A stretch of 5,027 nt of DNA from Chryseobacterium gleum (GTDB lineage: Bacteria; Bacteroidota; Bacteroidia; Flavobacteriales_D; Crocinitomicaceae). The DNA lies in the NCBI GenBank assembly GCA_943326825.2, contig CALPUT020000219.1, forward strand, positions 1 to 5,027, read 5' to 3'. Made by a program: the position numbers and the translations under genes. Position 1 is the first letter of the stretch; each line of letters starts with the position of its first letter. This document shows, in pieces, positions 1 to 5,027 of this stretch. The notes below the pieces were generated by a model that saw nothing but the letters and a program-made list of their open reading frames with translations, was not told where the DNA came from and searched no databases.

Positions 1-109
1 CTCTTGTTATTACAATTATTTCAGTAGTAATTGATTTGAAATTTTCAATAAGTGCTTTTCCAATTTGTCCAGTTCCACCGACAAGAATGATTTTTTGAAA
101 TTTCTCCAT
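1..109 (-). CDS. NAD(P)-binding Rossmann-fold oxidoreductase, N-terminal fragment (SDR/epimerase-like, possibly TIGR01777 family)
   Basis: Only the first 36 codons are in the window; the gene runs off the left edge. The start ATG is at 109-107 and the peptide begins MEKFQKIILVGGTGQIGKAL. The hydrophobic strand KIILV followed by GGTGQIG (residues 11-17) is the glycine-rich dinucleotide-binding turn (GxxGxxG) of extended short-chain dehydrogenases and nucleotide-sugar epimerase-like proteins, and IIVITR (31-36) fits the second beta strand. The start is supported because it puts the glycine motif at the usual distance from the N-terminus. Only two bases separate it from the stop codon of the DCC gene, so the two are almost certainly co-transcribed and translationally coupled. 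From memory of flavobacterial gene order, a TIGR01777-type oxidoreductase often follows this DCC gene, but the fragment is too short to assign the subfamily or the substrate. Confidence 0.8.
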   Translation of the reverse strand, partial: MEKFQKIILVGGTGQIGKALIENFKSITTEIIVITR

Positions 110-111
110 GA

Positions 112-927
112 TTAAAATAATAAAATGAAAACTATAATTAATCTATAAACCACCCAAGTAATAGATGGTATAAGATTTAAACCGATTAATTTACAACGTC
201 TTAAATGTTCTAAAAACATTAAAAAAACAACAGAAAAGAAGTAAATCAGGAAAAAGAGATTTGAATTAATAAATGCTGTTTTTGCAATTAAAATTCCAAT
301 TACTAAAAGAATTGCACCAGCAAGTGAAACACTCATCATATTCCCTAAATAGCTGTATATCTTTTGTTTATCATTATTCATTAAAATAATTGATTGAAAC
401 ATAATTTGACCACCACAGATAAAAAATTCTCTTGCAAATGAACTTTTAGGTAAGTAGTCTGTTAGGTAAACTGAATAACGATATAAAATGAATGAGGTAA
501 TAAACCAAGTTAGAATTAAATAGAAAGTTCTATACTTTATGTTAAAATCTGGTGTGCATGTATCATTTGGATTTTTACTTGGCATAATCACCTTTCTATT
601 AAAAGAGATAAAAGAATACATTTTTTTTAATAGAAAGAAAATCGGTTTTAATTTGAATAGTTTTGTTAAAATTGGAATTCTCAGAGTGATAATTTTAAGG
701 ATGCTATCGATACCATAGATTACTTCACCTGTCTCCATGTTTACGAGTGCGATCTCATTACAGGCTCTTTTTTTATCTATTAATGTGCATGTTTCTTCAT
801 GCATTTCTTGAAATCCTTCTCGACCTTCTTTTTCTAATAAACCTGTTAGAACAAATGCTTTACTATAGGTTTGACAAAGAGGGCATTGATCATCAAATAT
901 TAGTTTATAATTTTTTAAAGTTTTCAT
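112..927 (-). CDS. DCC-family (DUF393) thiol-disulfide oxidoreductase-like protein with C-terminal membrane domain
   Basis: This 271-residue protein has two parts. The N-terminal part (about 1-110) carries the DCC signature LIFDDQCPLCQ, with the CxxC pair at C15 and C18, as in DCC/DUF393 thioredoxin-like proteins that are predicted to act in thiol-disulfide exchange. The second part (about 130-271) is very hydrophobic, with four or five likely membrane helices (near 133-150, 165-182, 196-215, 222-241 and 253-271), so the protein is probably anchored in the inner membrane with the redox head at its N-terminus. There is no signal peptide before the CxxC. Extra cysteines at 56, 124 and 171 could be redox partners, but this is inference. 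The ATG at 927-925 is the only sensible start because the DCC motif follows within 15 residues. The upstream palindrome touches this start codon, so the regulator encoded just upstream probably controls it. The stop codon lies two bases before the Rossmann oxidoreductase gene. The family's biochemical role is not settled. Confidence 0.85.
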   Translation of the reverse strand: MKTLKNYKLIFDDQCPLCQTYSKAFVLTGLLEKEGREGFQEMHEETCTLIDKKRACNEIALVNMETGEVIYGIDSILKIITLRIPILTKLFKLKPIFFLLKKMYSFISFNRKVIMPSKNPNDTCTPDFNIKYRTFYLILTWFITSFILYRYSVYLTDYLPKSSFAREFFICGGQIMFQSIILMNNDKQKIYSYLGNMMSVSLAGAILLVIGILIAKTAFINSNLFFLIYFFSVVFLMFLEHLRRCKLIGLNLIPSITWVVYRLIIVFILLF

Positions 928-949
928 ATTTTCAGTAATTATTGAAAGT
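928..949. promoter_or_regulatory. Candidate GbsR/MarR operator, copy 1 (before the DCC gene)
   Basis: On the plus strand this reads ATTTTCA, eight bases GTAATTAT, then TGAAAGT: an imperfect palindrome with arms TTTCA/TGAAA. It matches the copy at 1501-1522 in 21 of 22 bases, the only change being T instead of C at the second base. It lies in the 42-bp gap between the regulator gene and the DCC gene and directly abuts the DCC start codon (927), so a bound protein would cover the translation start region. No clear TAnnTTTG box accompanies it in the gap. Its use as an operator is inferred from symmetry, duplication and position. Confidence 0.65.
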
Positions 950-969
950 TTGTACTAAAAAATATATTA

Positions 970-1473
970 TTACATTAATTTAAATAGAATTGAGAATAAT
1001 TTATTTTCATTTTCATTTAAAAGTAGATTCACAGATTTATCCATTTTTCCAACAAAACTATCTAATTGATTAATCATTGATGTAAACTCTTTTATTTCTG
1101 CAGATTGTTGGTCACCTTCTATCGTTTTAAGTTGGTTTATAACCTTTAAAACAGGTTCCATTTCACGTTTTTTACGTTCTTTGATGATTCTTCTAGCGAC
1201 TTCCCATATATCTTTTTCAGCTGTAAAATATTCTTTACGGTCACCAGGTATAAGTTCTTTGTGTACTAAATTCCAATTGATTAAGTCACGAATATTCATA
1301 TTTGCATTTCCACGAGAAATACTTAATTCAGACATTATTTCTTCTGCTGACATCGCTTTAGGAGATATTAAAAGTATGGCGTGAACTTGTGCCATCGTGC
1401 GGTTAATTCCCCACTCACTTCCTAATTTTCCCCAAGTTTGAATAAACTGTGCTTTTGCTTCATTGAATTCCAT
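970..1473 (-). CDS. GbsR/MarR family winged-helix transcriptional regulator
   Basis: This 167-residue cytoplasmic DNA-binding protein has the layout of GbsR-like members of the MarR superfamily. An N-terminal helix (FIQTWGKLGSEWGINRTMAQ, 10-29) is the hallmark of the group. A winged helix-turn-helix follows: MSAEEIMSELSISRGNANMN (41-60) covers the recognition helix, and KELIPGDRKEYFTAE (72-86) is the beta wing. The C-terminal half (about 90-167) is charged and helical and probably forms the dimer interface. The ATG at 1473-1471 fits the family's N-terminus. The gene runs in the same direction as the DCC and Rossmann genes, and matching palindromes lie 27 bp upstream of its own start and directly before the DCC gene. 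The simplest reading is a repressor that controls itself and these two genes. The effector is not known. The name GbsR comes from the choline/betaine repressor of Bacillus, but nothing here points to betaine metabolism. Confidence 0.9.
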   Translation of the reverse strand: MEFNEAKAQFIQTWGKLGSEWGINRTMAQVHAILLISPKAMSAEEIMSELSISRGNANMNIRDLINWNLVHKELIPGDRKEYFTAEKDIWEVARRIIKERKKREMEPVLKVINQLKTIEGDQQSAEIKEFTSMINQLDSFVGKMDKSVNLLLNENENKLFSILFKLM

Positions 1474-1477
1474 GAGT

Positions 1478-1485
1478 CAAATATA
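1478..1485 (-). promoter_or_regulatory. Possible -7 box of the regulator promoter
   Basis: The minus strand reads TATATTTG, a match to the Bacteroidota -7 consensus TAnnTTTG. It ends only four bases before the regulator's ATG (1473). Twenty bases upstream is CTG (1508-1506) rather than the expected TTG, inside the palindrome. If used, the transcript would begin at or very near the start codon, and a protein bound at 1501-1522 would block the -33 region. The match to one half of the consensus in such AT-rich DNA is weak evidence. Confidence 0.35.
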
Positions 1486-1500
1486 TATAAATGTTTTTAA

Positions 1501-1522
1501 ACTTTCAGTAATTATTGAAAGT
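1501..1522. promoter_or_regulatory. Candidate GbsR/MarR operator, copy 2 (before the regulator gene)
   Basis: The plus strand reads ACTTTCA, eight bases GTAATTAT, then TGAAAGT. The seven-base outer arms are perfect inverted repeats, and the centre (GTAATTAT) is also nearly symmetric, with only the G/T pair failing, so the whole site is a 22-bp near-perfect palindrome. It lies 27 bp upstream of the regulator start and is nearly identical to the site at 928-949. Symmetry of this length suits a dimeric winged-helix protein such as the adjacent regulator. Binding is inferred, not shown. Confidence 0.7.
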
Positions 1523-1566
1523 TTATATTCAAAAAAATTAAATTAAAAAAAAATAATGTAATATAT

Positions 1567-1598
1567 TTGTAACATTAAAGTTAAAAATGATATATTTG
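1567..1598 (+). promoter_or_regulatory. Promoter of the hipBA operon (Bacteroidota type)
   Basis: TTG at 1567-1569 and TATATTTG at 1591-1598 are separated by 21 bases, which fits TTG-N17-23-TAnnTTTG exactly. The expected transcription start, around 1603-1606, lies about 13-16 bases before the HipB-like start codon at 1619. The direction and distance match the plus-strand operon. A second TATATTTG at 1562-1569 has no TTG at the right distance upstream and more likely contributes only the TTG. Confidence 0.65.
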
Positions 1599-1605
1599 AA
1601 ATATA
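1591..1605. promoter_or_regulatory. Palindrome over the -7 box; candidate HipB operator
   Basis: TATATTT, a central G, then AAATATA forms a perfect 15-base inverted repeat that contains the -7 box and probably the transcription start. HipB-type antitoxins repress their own operon by binding palindromes in the promoter, so this is the obvious candidate site. The arms are pure A/T in an AT-rich region, so chance is a real alternative. Confidence 0.4.
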
Positions 1606-1618
1606 AACGATACATTTT

Positions 1619-1891
1619 ATGGATTGGAGGTATTTGTTAGAAGGCGATTTATTAGAAGAGTTTGGAAATCGAATCAAGCTTTTGAGAAAACAAGCGGGTT
1701 TTAGTCAGCAAGATTTAGCAGATCAAATTGGCACGACGCGCATTCGAATTGGTGAAATTGAAAAAGGAAAAAATACGTCATTCATTTTTATCATCAGAAT
1801 CCTAAAAGTGTTCAATAAAATAAATGAGTTTGAAGCTTTAATGGAAGTAGAGAAAATATCTCCAAAAGAAATGTTTCGAACTGGTAAATAG
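1619..1891 (+). CDS. hipB: HipB-like XRE-family antitoxin and repressor
   Basis: This 90-residue protein contains a Cro/C1-type helix-turn-helix at about residues 15-68: GNRIKLLRKQAGFSQQDLAD begins it, and IRIGEIEKGKNTS is the recognition helix and following turn that define the XRE class. A short tail (71-90, ending SPKEMFRTGK) follows, as in HipB antitoxins of Bacteroidota. HipB dimers hold the HipA kinase inactive and repress the operon. The assignment rests on the fold together with the HipA-like gene that starts 14 bp downstream. The ATG at 1619 leaves an extra 14-residue N-terminal helix (MDWRYLLEGDLLEEF) before the DNA-binding fold. There is no ribosome-binding sequence upstream, which is normal for this phylum. 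An internal GGAGG (1626-1630) is too close to the in-frame TTG at 1634 to set the start. A stand-alone XRE regulator is the alternative, but the gene order argues against it. Confidence 0.88.
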   Translation: MDWRYLLEGDLLEEFGNRIKLLRKQAGFSQQDLADQIGTTRIRIGEIEKGKNTSFIFIIRILKVFNKINEFEALMEVEKISPKEMFRTGK

Positions 1892-1905
1892 AATAATTTG
1901 AAACG

Positions 1906-3189
1906 ATGAGTTCGATCAAGATTACATTGTGGAATACAACAATAGGTTATGTTTATTGGGATGATAAAAACAATCGTTCTATTGTTGAATTGGATGAAAA
2001 TTATCAGATAAGTCCATTGAATATTTCACCTCTATTAGTTAATAAATCAGTAAAAATTCATTCTTCTTCAATATATGAACCTGTATTTCAAGGTTTAATT
2101 CCAATGATTGCAGATAGTTTACCGGATTATTTTGGGAATCGTGTTTTTCATACATGGTTAGAGCAGAACAAAATATTAGAAAGTGATTTAAATCCTATCG
2201 AACGACTGATGTATACAGGGAAAAGGGGAGTAGGAGCATTGGAATACGAACCTGGTATAACAATCATCAATTCTATTGAAACGGTTGATTTTTCAGAAAT
2301 TGTCAATATCTCTGAAAAAATAATTTCTAACAAATATGCTTTCAAAGACTTCATAGACAATCAACAAGCATTACAAAATATTTTAACGATTGGTTCTTCA
2401 GTAGGTGGCGCACAAGCAAAAGTTTTAGTGGCGATTCATCCAATTACTGGAGAAATAAAAGCAGGTGACATTTTACATTCTGACCCACTGTTTGAATATT
2501 ATATTGTGAAATTAGGTCATGATTCAGATACAAATTGGGGTAAAGAAAAAACTTCAGTAGAATTTGTATATTATCAAATGGCTAAGTTAGCTGGTCTTGA
2601 TATTGAAGAAAGTGAATTAATTCAAAATGAAGGAAATACTCATTTTATTACTAAGCGATTTGAACGTAAAAATGGCACGAAAATTCATTTTCAAACATTA
2701 TTAGCATTAACAGGTTATGAAAATAGAACCACACCATTCTCATATGAGCAATGTTTTGTTGTATTAGAACAATTAAAGTTAAAACATTCTGATAAAGAAC
2801 GATTGTTTCGTCAATTGGTATTCAATGTTGCTGCTTGTAATATGGATGATCACATGAAAAACATTGGTTTTGTTATGCATCAAGATGGAGAATGGAAATT
2901 AGCTCCAAGTTATGATTTAACCTATCCTTTCGATCCTTATTTACCGAGCATGAAATTCCACAAGATGAATATCAATGGTAAATCAAAGAATATTGAATTA
3001 GAAGATTTATTAAACATTGCGAAAAAAGTCGGCATACGAAATCCAAAAAGTATTATTGAACAAGTTGTTGATGCCGTTTTAAATTTTGAGAAATTGTCCA
3101 ATGAATTTCAGATCAGCGAAAAATCAAAATCTGCAATTTGGAAAGATATAATAGAATCAACCAATAAATTAAAATCAATTTCAAAATGA
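1906..3189 (+). CDS. hipA: HipA-like serine/threonine kinase toxin
   Basis: This 427-residue protein has the size and order of the HipA family. The N-terminal subdomain (about 4-116) includes LPDYFGNRV (72-80) and ends in the typical GALEYEP (110-116). The C-terminal kinase domain carries the glycine-rich loop SSVGGAQAK (164-172), the lysine of YYIVKLG (K202) that corresponds to the ATP-binding lysine, the catalytic segment NMDDHMKN (312-319) with D314 as likely base and N319 as metal ligand, and APSYDLT (333-339) with D337 as the second metal-binding aspartate. All are intact, so an active kinase is expected. In Escherichia coli, HipA phosphorylates glutamyl-tRNA synthetase and is shut off by autophosphorylation of a serine in the loop equivalent to S164/S165. 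The target here is unknown. The start follows the HipB-like gene by 14 bp and gives the expected N-terminal strand. The stop overlaps the next start (ATGA), which shows tight operon coupling. This is a single-chain HipA, not the split HipS/HipT form. Confidence 0.92.
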   Translation: MSSIKITLWNTTIGYVYWDDKNNRSIVELDENYQISPLNISPLLVNKSVKIHSSSIYEPVFQGLIPMIADSLPDYFGNRVFHTWLEQNKILESDLNPIERLMYTGKRGVGALEYEPGITIINSIETVDFSEIVNISEKIISNKYAFKDFIDNQQALQNILTIGSSVGGAQAKVLVAIHPITGEIKAGDILHSDPLFEYYIVKLGHDSDTNWGKEKTSVEFVYYQMAKLAGLDIEESELIQNEGNTHFITKRFERKNGTKIHFQTLLALTGYENRTTPFSYEQCFVVLEQLKLKHSDKERLFRQLVFNVAACNMDDHMKNIGFVMHQDGEWKLAPSYDLTYPFDPYLPSMKFHKMNINGKSKNIELEDLLNIAKKVGIRNPKSIIEQVVDAVLNFEKLSNEFQISEKSKSAIWKDIIESTNKLKSISK

Positions 3190-3665
3190 AAATAGCATCT
3201 GTAAGTGAATTGAAGAAAGAATTCAAACATCTTGAAAATGATGAATTAATTGTGTTGTTGTCAAACTTAATGAAATACAGTAAAGAGAATAAAGAGTTAC
3301 TGAATTATTTATTATTCGAAGCTGATTACGAAGAAAATTACATTTCTAAAATAAAAGAAGAGATTTCAATCGCATTTGAAAATATTGATTCAAGAAGTTG
3401 GAAAACAATGAAAAAACCGATTCAGCGTATTTTGAAGTTCGTGAAGAAATATATTAAGTATTCTAAAAAACCTGAAACAGAAATTGAATTATTGATTTTT
3501 TTCTGTGAACAGATGCGTAAAGTTAAGTTGTCATTTAAACGAAATCCAATCGTTCTTAATATTTACATGCGTCAAATTACAACCATTGATAAAGTGATGT
3601 TAAGTCTTCACGAAGATTTAAGAGCCGATTTTAATGAACAAATTGAAAAGCTAAAAGAGTTATGA
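3186..3665 (+). CDS. Conserved-looking small protein of unknown function, third gene of the hipBA operon
   Basis: This 159-residue soluble protein has no signal peptide, membrane helix or known catalytic motif. Its ATG overlaps the hipA stop by ATGA, so it is translated from the same message. It is rich in lysine (about 24) and glutamate (about 20), and nearly all of it looks alpha-helical. Visible blocks are LLNYLLFEADYEENYISKIK (38-57), RILKFVKKYIKYSKK (81-95), TEIELLIFFCEQM (98-110), LNIYMRQI (124-131) and LHEDLRADF (141-149). From memory these blocks resemble a conserved hypothetical family of Bacteroidota; I cannot confirm this without a search, and I know no function for it. Possible roles are a second antitoxin-like partner, a modulator of HipA, its substrate, or an unrelated passenger. 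The context favours a functional link, but this is inference. The reading frame is real: it has operon-type spacing and codon use like its neighbours, and it is followed by a terminator-like hairpin. Confidence 0.85.
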   Translation: MKIASVSELKKEFKHLENDELIVLLSNLMKYSKENKELLNYLLFEADYEENYISKIKEEISIAFENIDSRSWKTMKKPIQRILKFVKKYIKYSKKPETEIELLIFFCEQMRKVKLSFKRNPIVLNIYMRQITTIDKVMLSLHEDLRADFNEQIEKLKEL

Positions 3666-3695
3666 AATTAAGTTTATTTTAATCTTGAATGTATT

Positions 3696-3731
3696 AAAAA
3701 AAATAAGCTGCCTATTTCGGAGGCAGCTTAT
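3696..3731 (-). terminator. Intrinsic terminator of glyA, possibly bidirectional
   Basis: ATAAGCTGCCT (3703-3713) pairs perfectly with AGGCAGCTTAT (3721-3731) across a seven-base loop, giving an 11-bp stem. On the minus strand the stem is followed at once by a run of eight T (3703-3696), counting the closing base of the stem, which is the classic Rho-independent form, 23 bases beyond the glyA stop. On the plus strand the hairpin comes 37 bases after the last gene of the hipBA operon but is followed by only a loose T-rich stretch (from 3740), so it may stop that operon less efficiently. Confidence 0.85.
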
Positions 3732-3754
3732 GAAATATAGTTTTTATTTAAATA

Positions 3755-5027
3755 TTACCATTTAAACAATGGACGACCACTTACTAAAGCATTCACTTCT
3801 TTACGAACTGCTTCGATTGTAGTTTCATTTGTAAAATCAGATAAAACGCGATCAATTAATTCAACAATTTTTGGAATTTCAGTTTCGTTAACACCTCTTG
3901 AAGTAATTGCTGGAGTACCAATTCTCATTCCTGAAGTAACAAACGGAGATTCTGTATCAAAAGGAACCATGTTTTTGTTCACTGTAATATCTGCTTTAAC
4001 CAATGCGTTTTCAGCATCTTTTCCAGTCACATTTTTAGAACGTAAATCAATCAACATTGAATGATTTTCTGTTCCTCCAGAAATAACTTTATATCCTCTT
4101 TTTACAAATTCTTCAGCCATTACAGAAGCATTCAATTTTACTTGCTTCATATAAGTTTTGTAATTATCAGATAAAGCCTCTCCAAAAGCAACAGCCTTGG
4201 CAGCAATTACATGCTCTAATGGTCCACCTTGCATTCCTGGGAAAACTGCAGCATCCAATAAAGCAGCCATCGATTTTAAATTACCATTGTTCCATTTAAT
4301 TCCAAATGGGTTATCGATGTTGTGACGCATCATAATCACACCACCTCTTGGTCCACGTAACGTTTTATGCGTTGTTGTAGTAACAATATGACAGTGATCA
4401 AAAGGATCGTTTAATAATCCTGCAGCAATCATACCAGCTGGATGAGAAATATCAGCTAAAACTAAAGCGCCAATTTTATCAGCAACTTTACGAATACGTG
4501 CATAATCCCAATCACGGCTATAAGCAGATGCTCCACAAATAATTAATTTTGGATTTTCACGTAAAGCAACTTCTTCTAATTGATCGTAATCAACCATTTC
4601 AGTTTCTTTATTTACTCCGTAAAAGAATGGTTTATATACTTTACCTGAAAAATTCACTGGAGATCCGTGAGATAAATGTCCACCATGAGAAAGATCGAAA
4701 CCTAAAATTTTATCTCCTGGTTGAAGACAAGCTAAAAATACAGCTGCATTTGCTTGTGCTCCTGAATGTGGTTGAACGTTTGCCCAAGTAGCACCAAATA
4801 ATTTACATAAACGATCGATTGCTAATTGCTCAACTTTATCAACTACTTCACATCCACCATAATATCTTTTTCCTGGAAGTCCTTCTGCATATTTGTTAGT
4901 TAAAACACTTCCCATGGCTTGCATCACTTCATCACTTACAAAATTTTCTGAAGCAATTAATTCAATACCATGTAATTGACGATTGTTTTCCTCCTCAATT
5001 AATTGAAAAATTTCTTGGTCTCTTTTC
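3755..5027 (-). CDS. glyA: Serine hydroxymethyltransferase (5' end cut by one or a few codons)
   Basis: This cytoplasmic PLP enzyme interconverts serine plus tetrahydrofolate with glycine plus 5,10-methylene-tetrahydrofolate, the main source of one-carbon units. The frame is open to the right edge: 423 residues are visible, beginning KRDQEIFQLIEEENNRQLHG. Family landmarks in visible numbering are IELIASENFVS (21-31), NKYAEGLPGKRYYGG (44-58), SGAQAN (88-93), the aspartate and histidine of ADISHPAG (D192, H195) that hold the cofactor, TTTTHKTLRGPRGG with the PLP-binding lysine K221, and SGMRIGTPA with the carboxylate-binding arginine R368. The C-terminus GRPLFKW is complete. A start at GTG 4927 would delete the conserved ELIASENF segment and is wrong. 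The one leftover base at 5027 (G on the minus strand) could be the last base of an ATG giving MKRDQ, which would make a 424-residue protein. All key residues are present. Its promoter lies outside the window. It converges with the hipBA operon across a shared hairpin. Confidence 0.97.
   Translation of the reverse strand, partial: KRDQEIFQLIEEENNRQLHGIELIASENFVSDEVMQAMGSVLTNKYAEGLPGKRYYGGCEVVDKVEQLAIDRLCKLFGATWANVQPHSGAQANAAVFLACLQPGDKILGFDLSHGGHLSHGSPVNFSGKVYKPFFYGVNKETEMVDYDQLEEVALRENPKLIICGASAYSRDWDYARIRKVADKIGALVLADISHPAGMIAAGLLNDPFDHCHIVTTTTHKTLRGPRGGVIMMRHNIDNPFGIKWNNGNLKSMAALLDAAVFPGMQGGPLEHVIAAKAVAFGEALSDNYKTYMKQVKLNASVMAEEFVKRGYKVISGGTENHSMLIDLRSKNVTGKDAENALVKADITVNKNMVPFDTESPFVTSGMRIGTPAITSRGVNETEIPKIVELIDRVLSDFTNETTIEAVRKEVNALVSGRPLFKW

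Noticed and set aside
747..938. Plus-strand 63-codon open frame
   Set aside because: Lies antisense inside the well-supported DCC gene, is dominated by hydrophobic residues that mirror its codons, and has no promoter or family motif.
1053..1060. TAGTTTTG on the minus strand (1060-1053) as an internal promoter for the DCC operon
   Set aside because: It matches TAnnTTTG but has no TTG at 17-23 bases upstream, lies inside the regulator gene and is about 125 bases from the DCC start.
1181..1384. Plus-strand 67-codon open frame
   Set aside because: Antisense shadow of the GbsR/MarR regulator gene with no recognisable features.
928..1524. The two matching palindromes as transposon ends or attachment-site repeats around the regulator gene
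   Set aside because: Each is internally palindromic and sits precisely at a gene start, and no transposase or integrase is nearby, so operators explain them better.
1626..1630. GGAGG as a Shine-Dalgarno sequence for a shorter HipB-like protein
   Set aside because: It lies only three bases before the in-frame TTG at 1634, too close to act, and such sequences are little used in Bacteroidota.
2148..2360. Minus-strand 70-codon open frame
   Set aside because: Antisense inside hipA, no independent evidence of coding.
4549..4791. Plus-strand 80-codon open frame
   Set aside because: Antisense inside glyA, whose conserved residues fully explain the sequence.
4922..4927. GTG or ATG start for glyA at 4927 or 4924
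   Set aside because: The frame continues to the window edge and encodes the conserved IELIASENFVS segment, so the true start is at or just beyond 5027.

Overview
The window looks like the chromosome of a flavobacterium (Bacteroidota, class Flavobacteriia). It is strongly AT-rich. Starts lack convincing Shine-Dalgarno sequences. One promoter fits the Bacteroidota consensus TTG-N17-23-TAnnTTTG, and the gene families present (GbsR/MarR regulator, DCC thiol-disulfide membrane protein and Rossmann oxidoreductase in a row) are typical of that class. The genus cannot be fixed from the sequence alone.

Layout. Bases 1-1473 hold three minus-strand genes read from right to left: a GbsR/MarR-type regulator (1473-970), a DCC-family thiol-disulfide protein with a multi-pass membrane tail (927-112), and the first 36 codons of an NAD(P)-binding Rossmann oxidoreductase (109-1, cut by the window edge). 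Two nearly identical 22-bp palindromes (21 of 22 bases the same) lie just upstream of the regulator and directly against the start codon of the DCC gene. They are the best candidates for the operator of this regulator, which would then control itself and the downstream pair.

Bases 1474-1618 are a divergent intergenic region. It carries the regulator's operator and, facing the other way, a well-formed flavobacterial promoter whose -7 box is part of a 15-base palindrome. This drives a compact plus-strand operon (1619-3665): a HipB-like antitoxin/repressor, a full-length HipA-like kinase toxin with all expected catalytic motifs, and a third small lysine-rich protein of unknown function whose start codon overlaps the hipA stop codon (ATGA). 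The third gene is the most interesting item here, because hipBA modules are normally two-gene units.

Bases 3666-3754 hold a strong 11-bp stem-loop next to an A-tract. This is a terminator for the convergent gene on the right, and perhaps a two-way one. Bases 3755-5027 are glyA (serine hydroxymethyltransferase, minus strand), complete except for its initiator codon. The toxin-antitoxin operon therefore sits between a core metabolic gene and an oxidative/redox-type regulatory cluster. No RNA genes, insertion sequences or CRISPR arrays are visible, and no gene-free stretch exceeds 150 bases.
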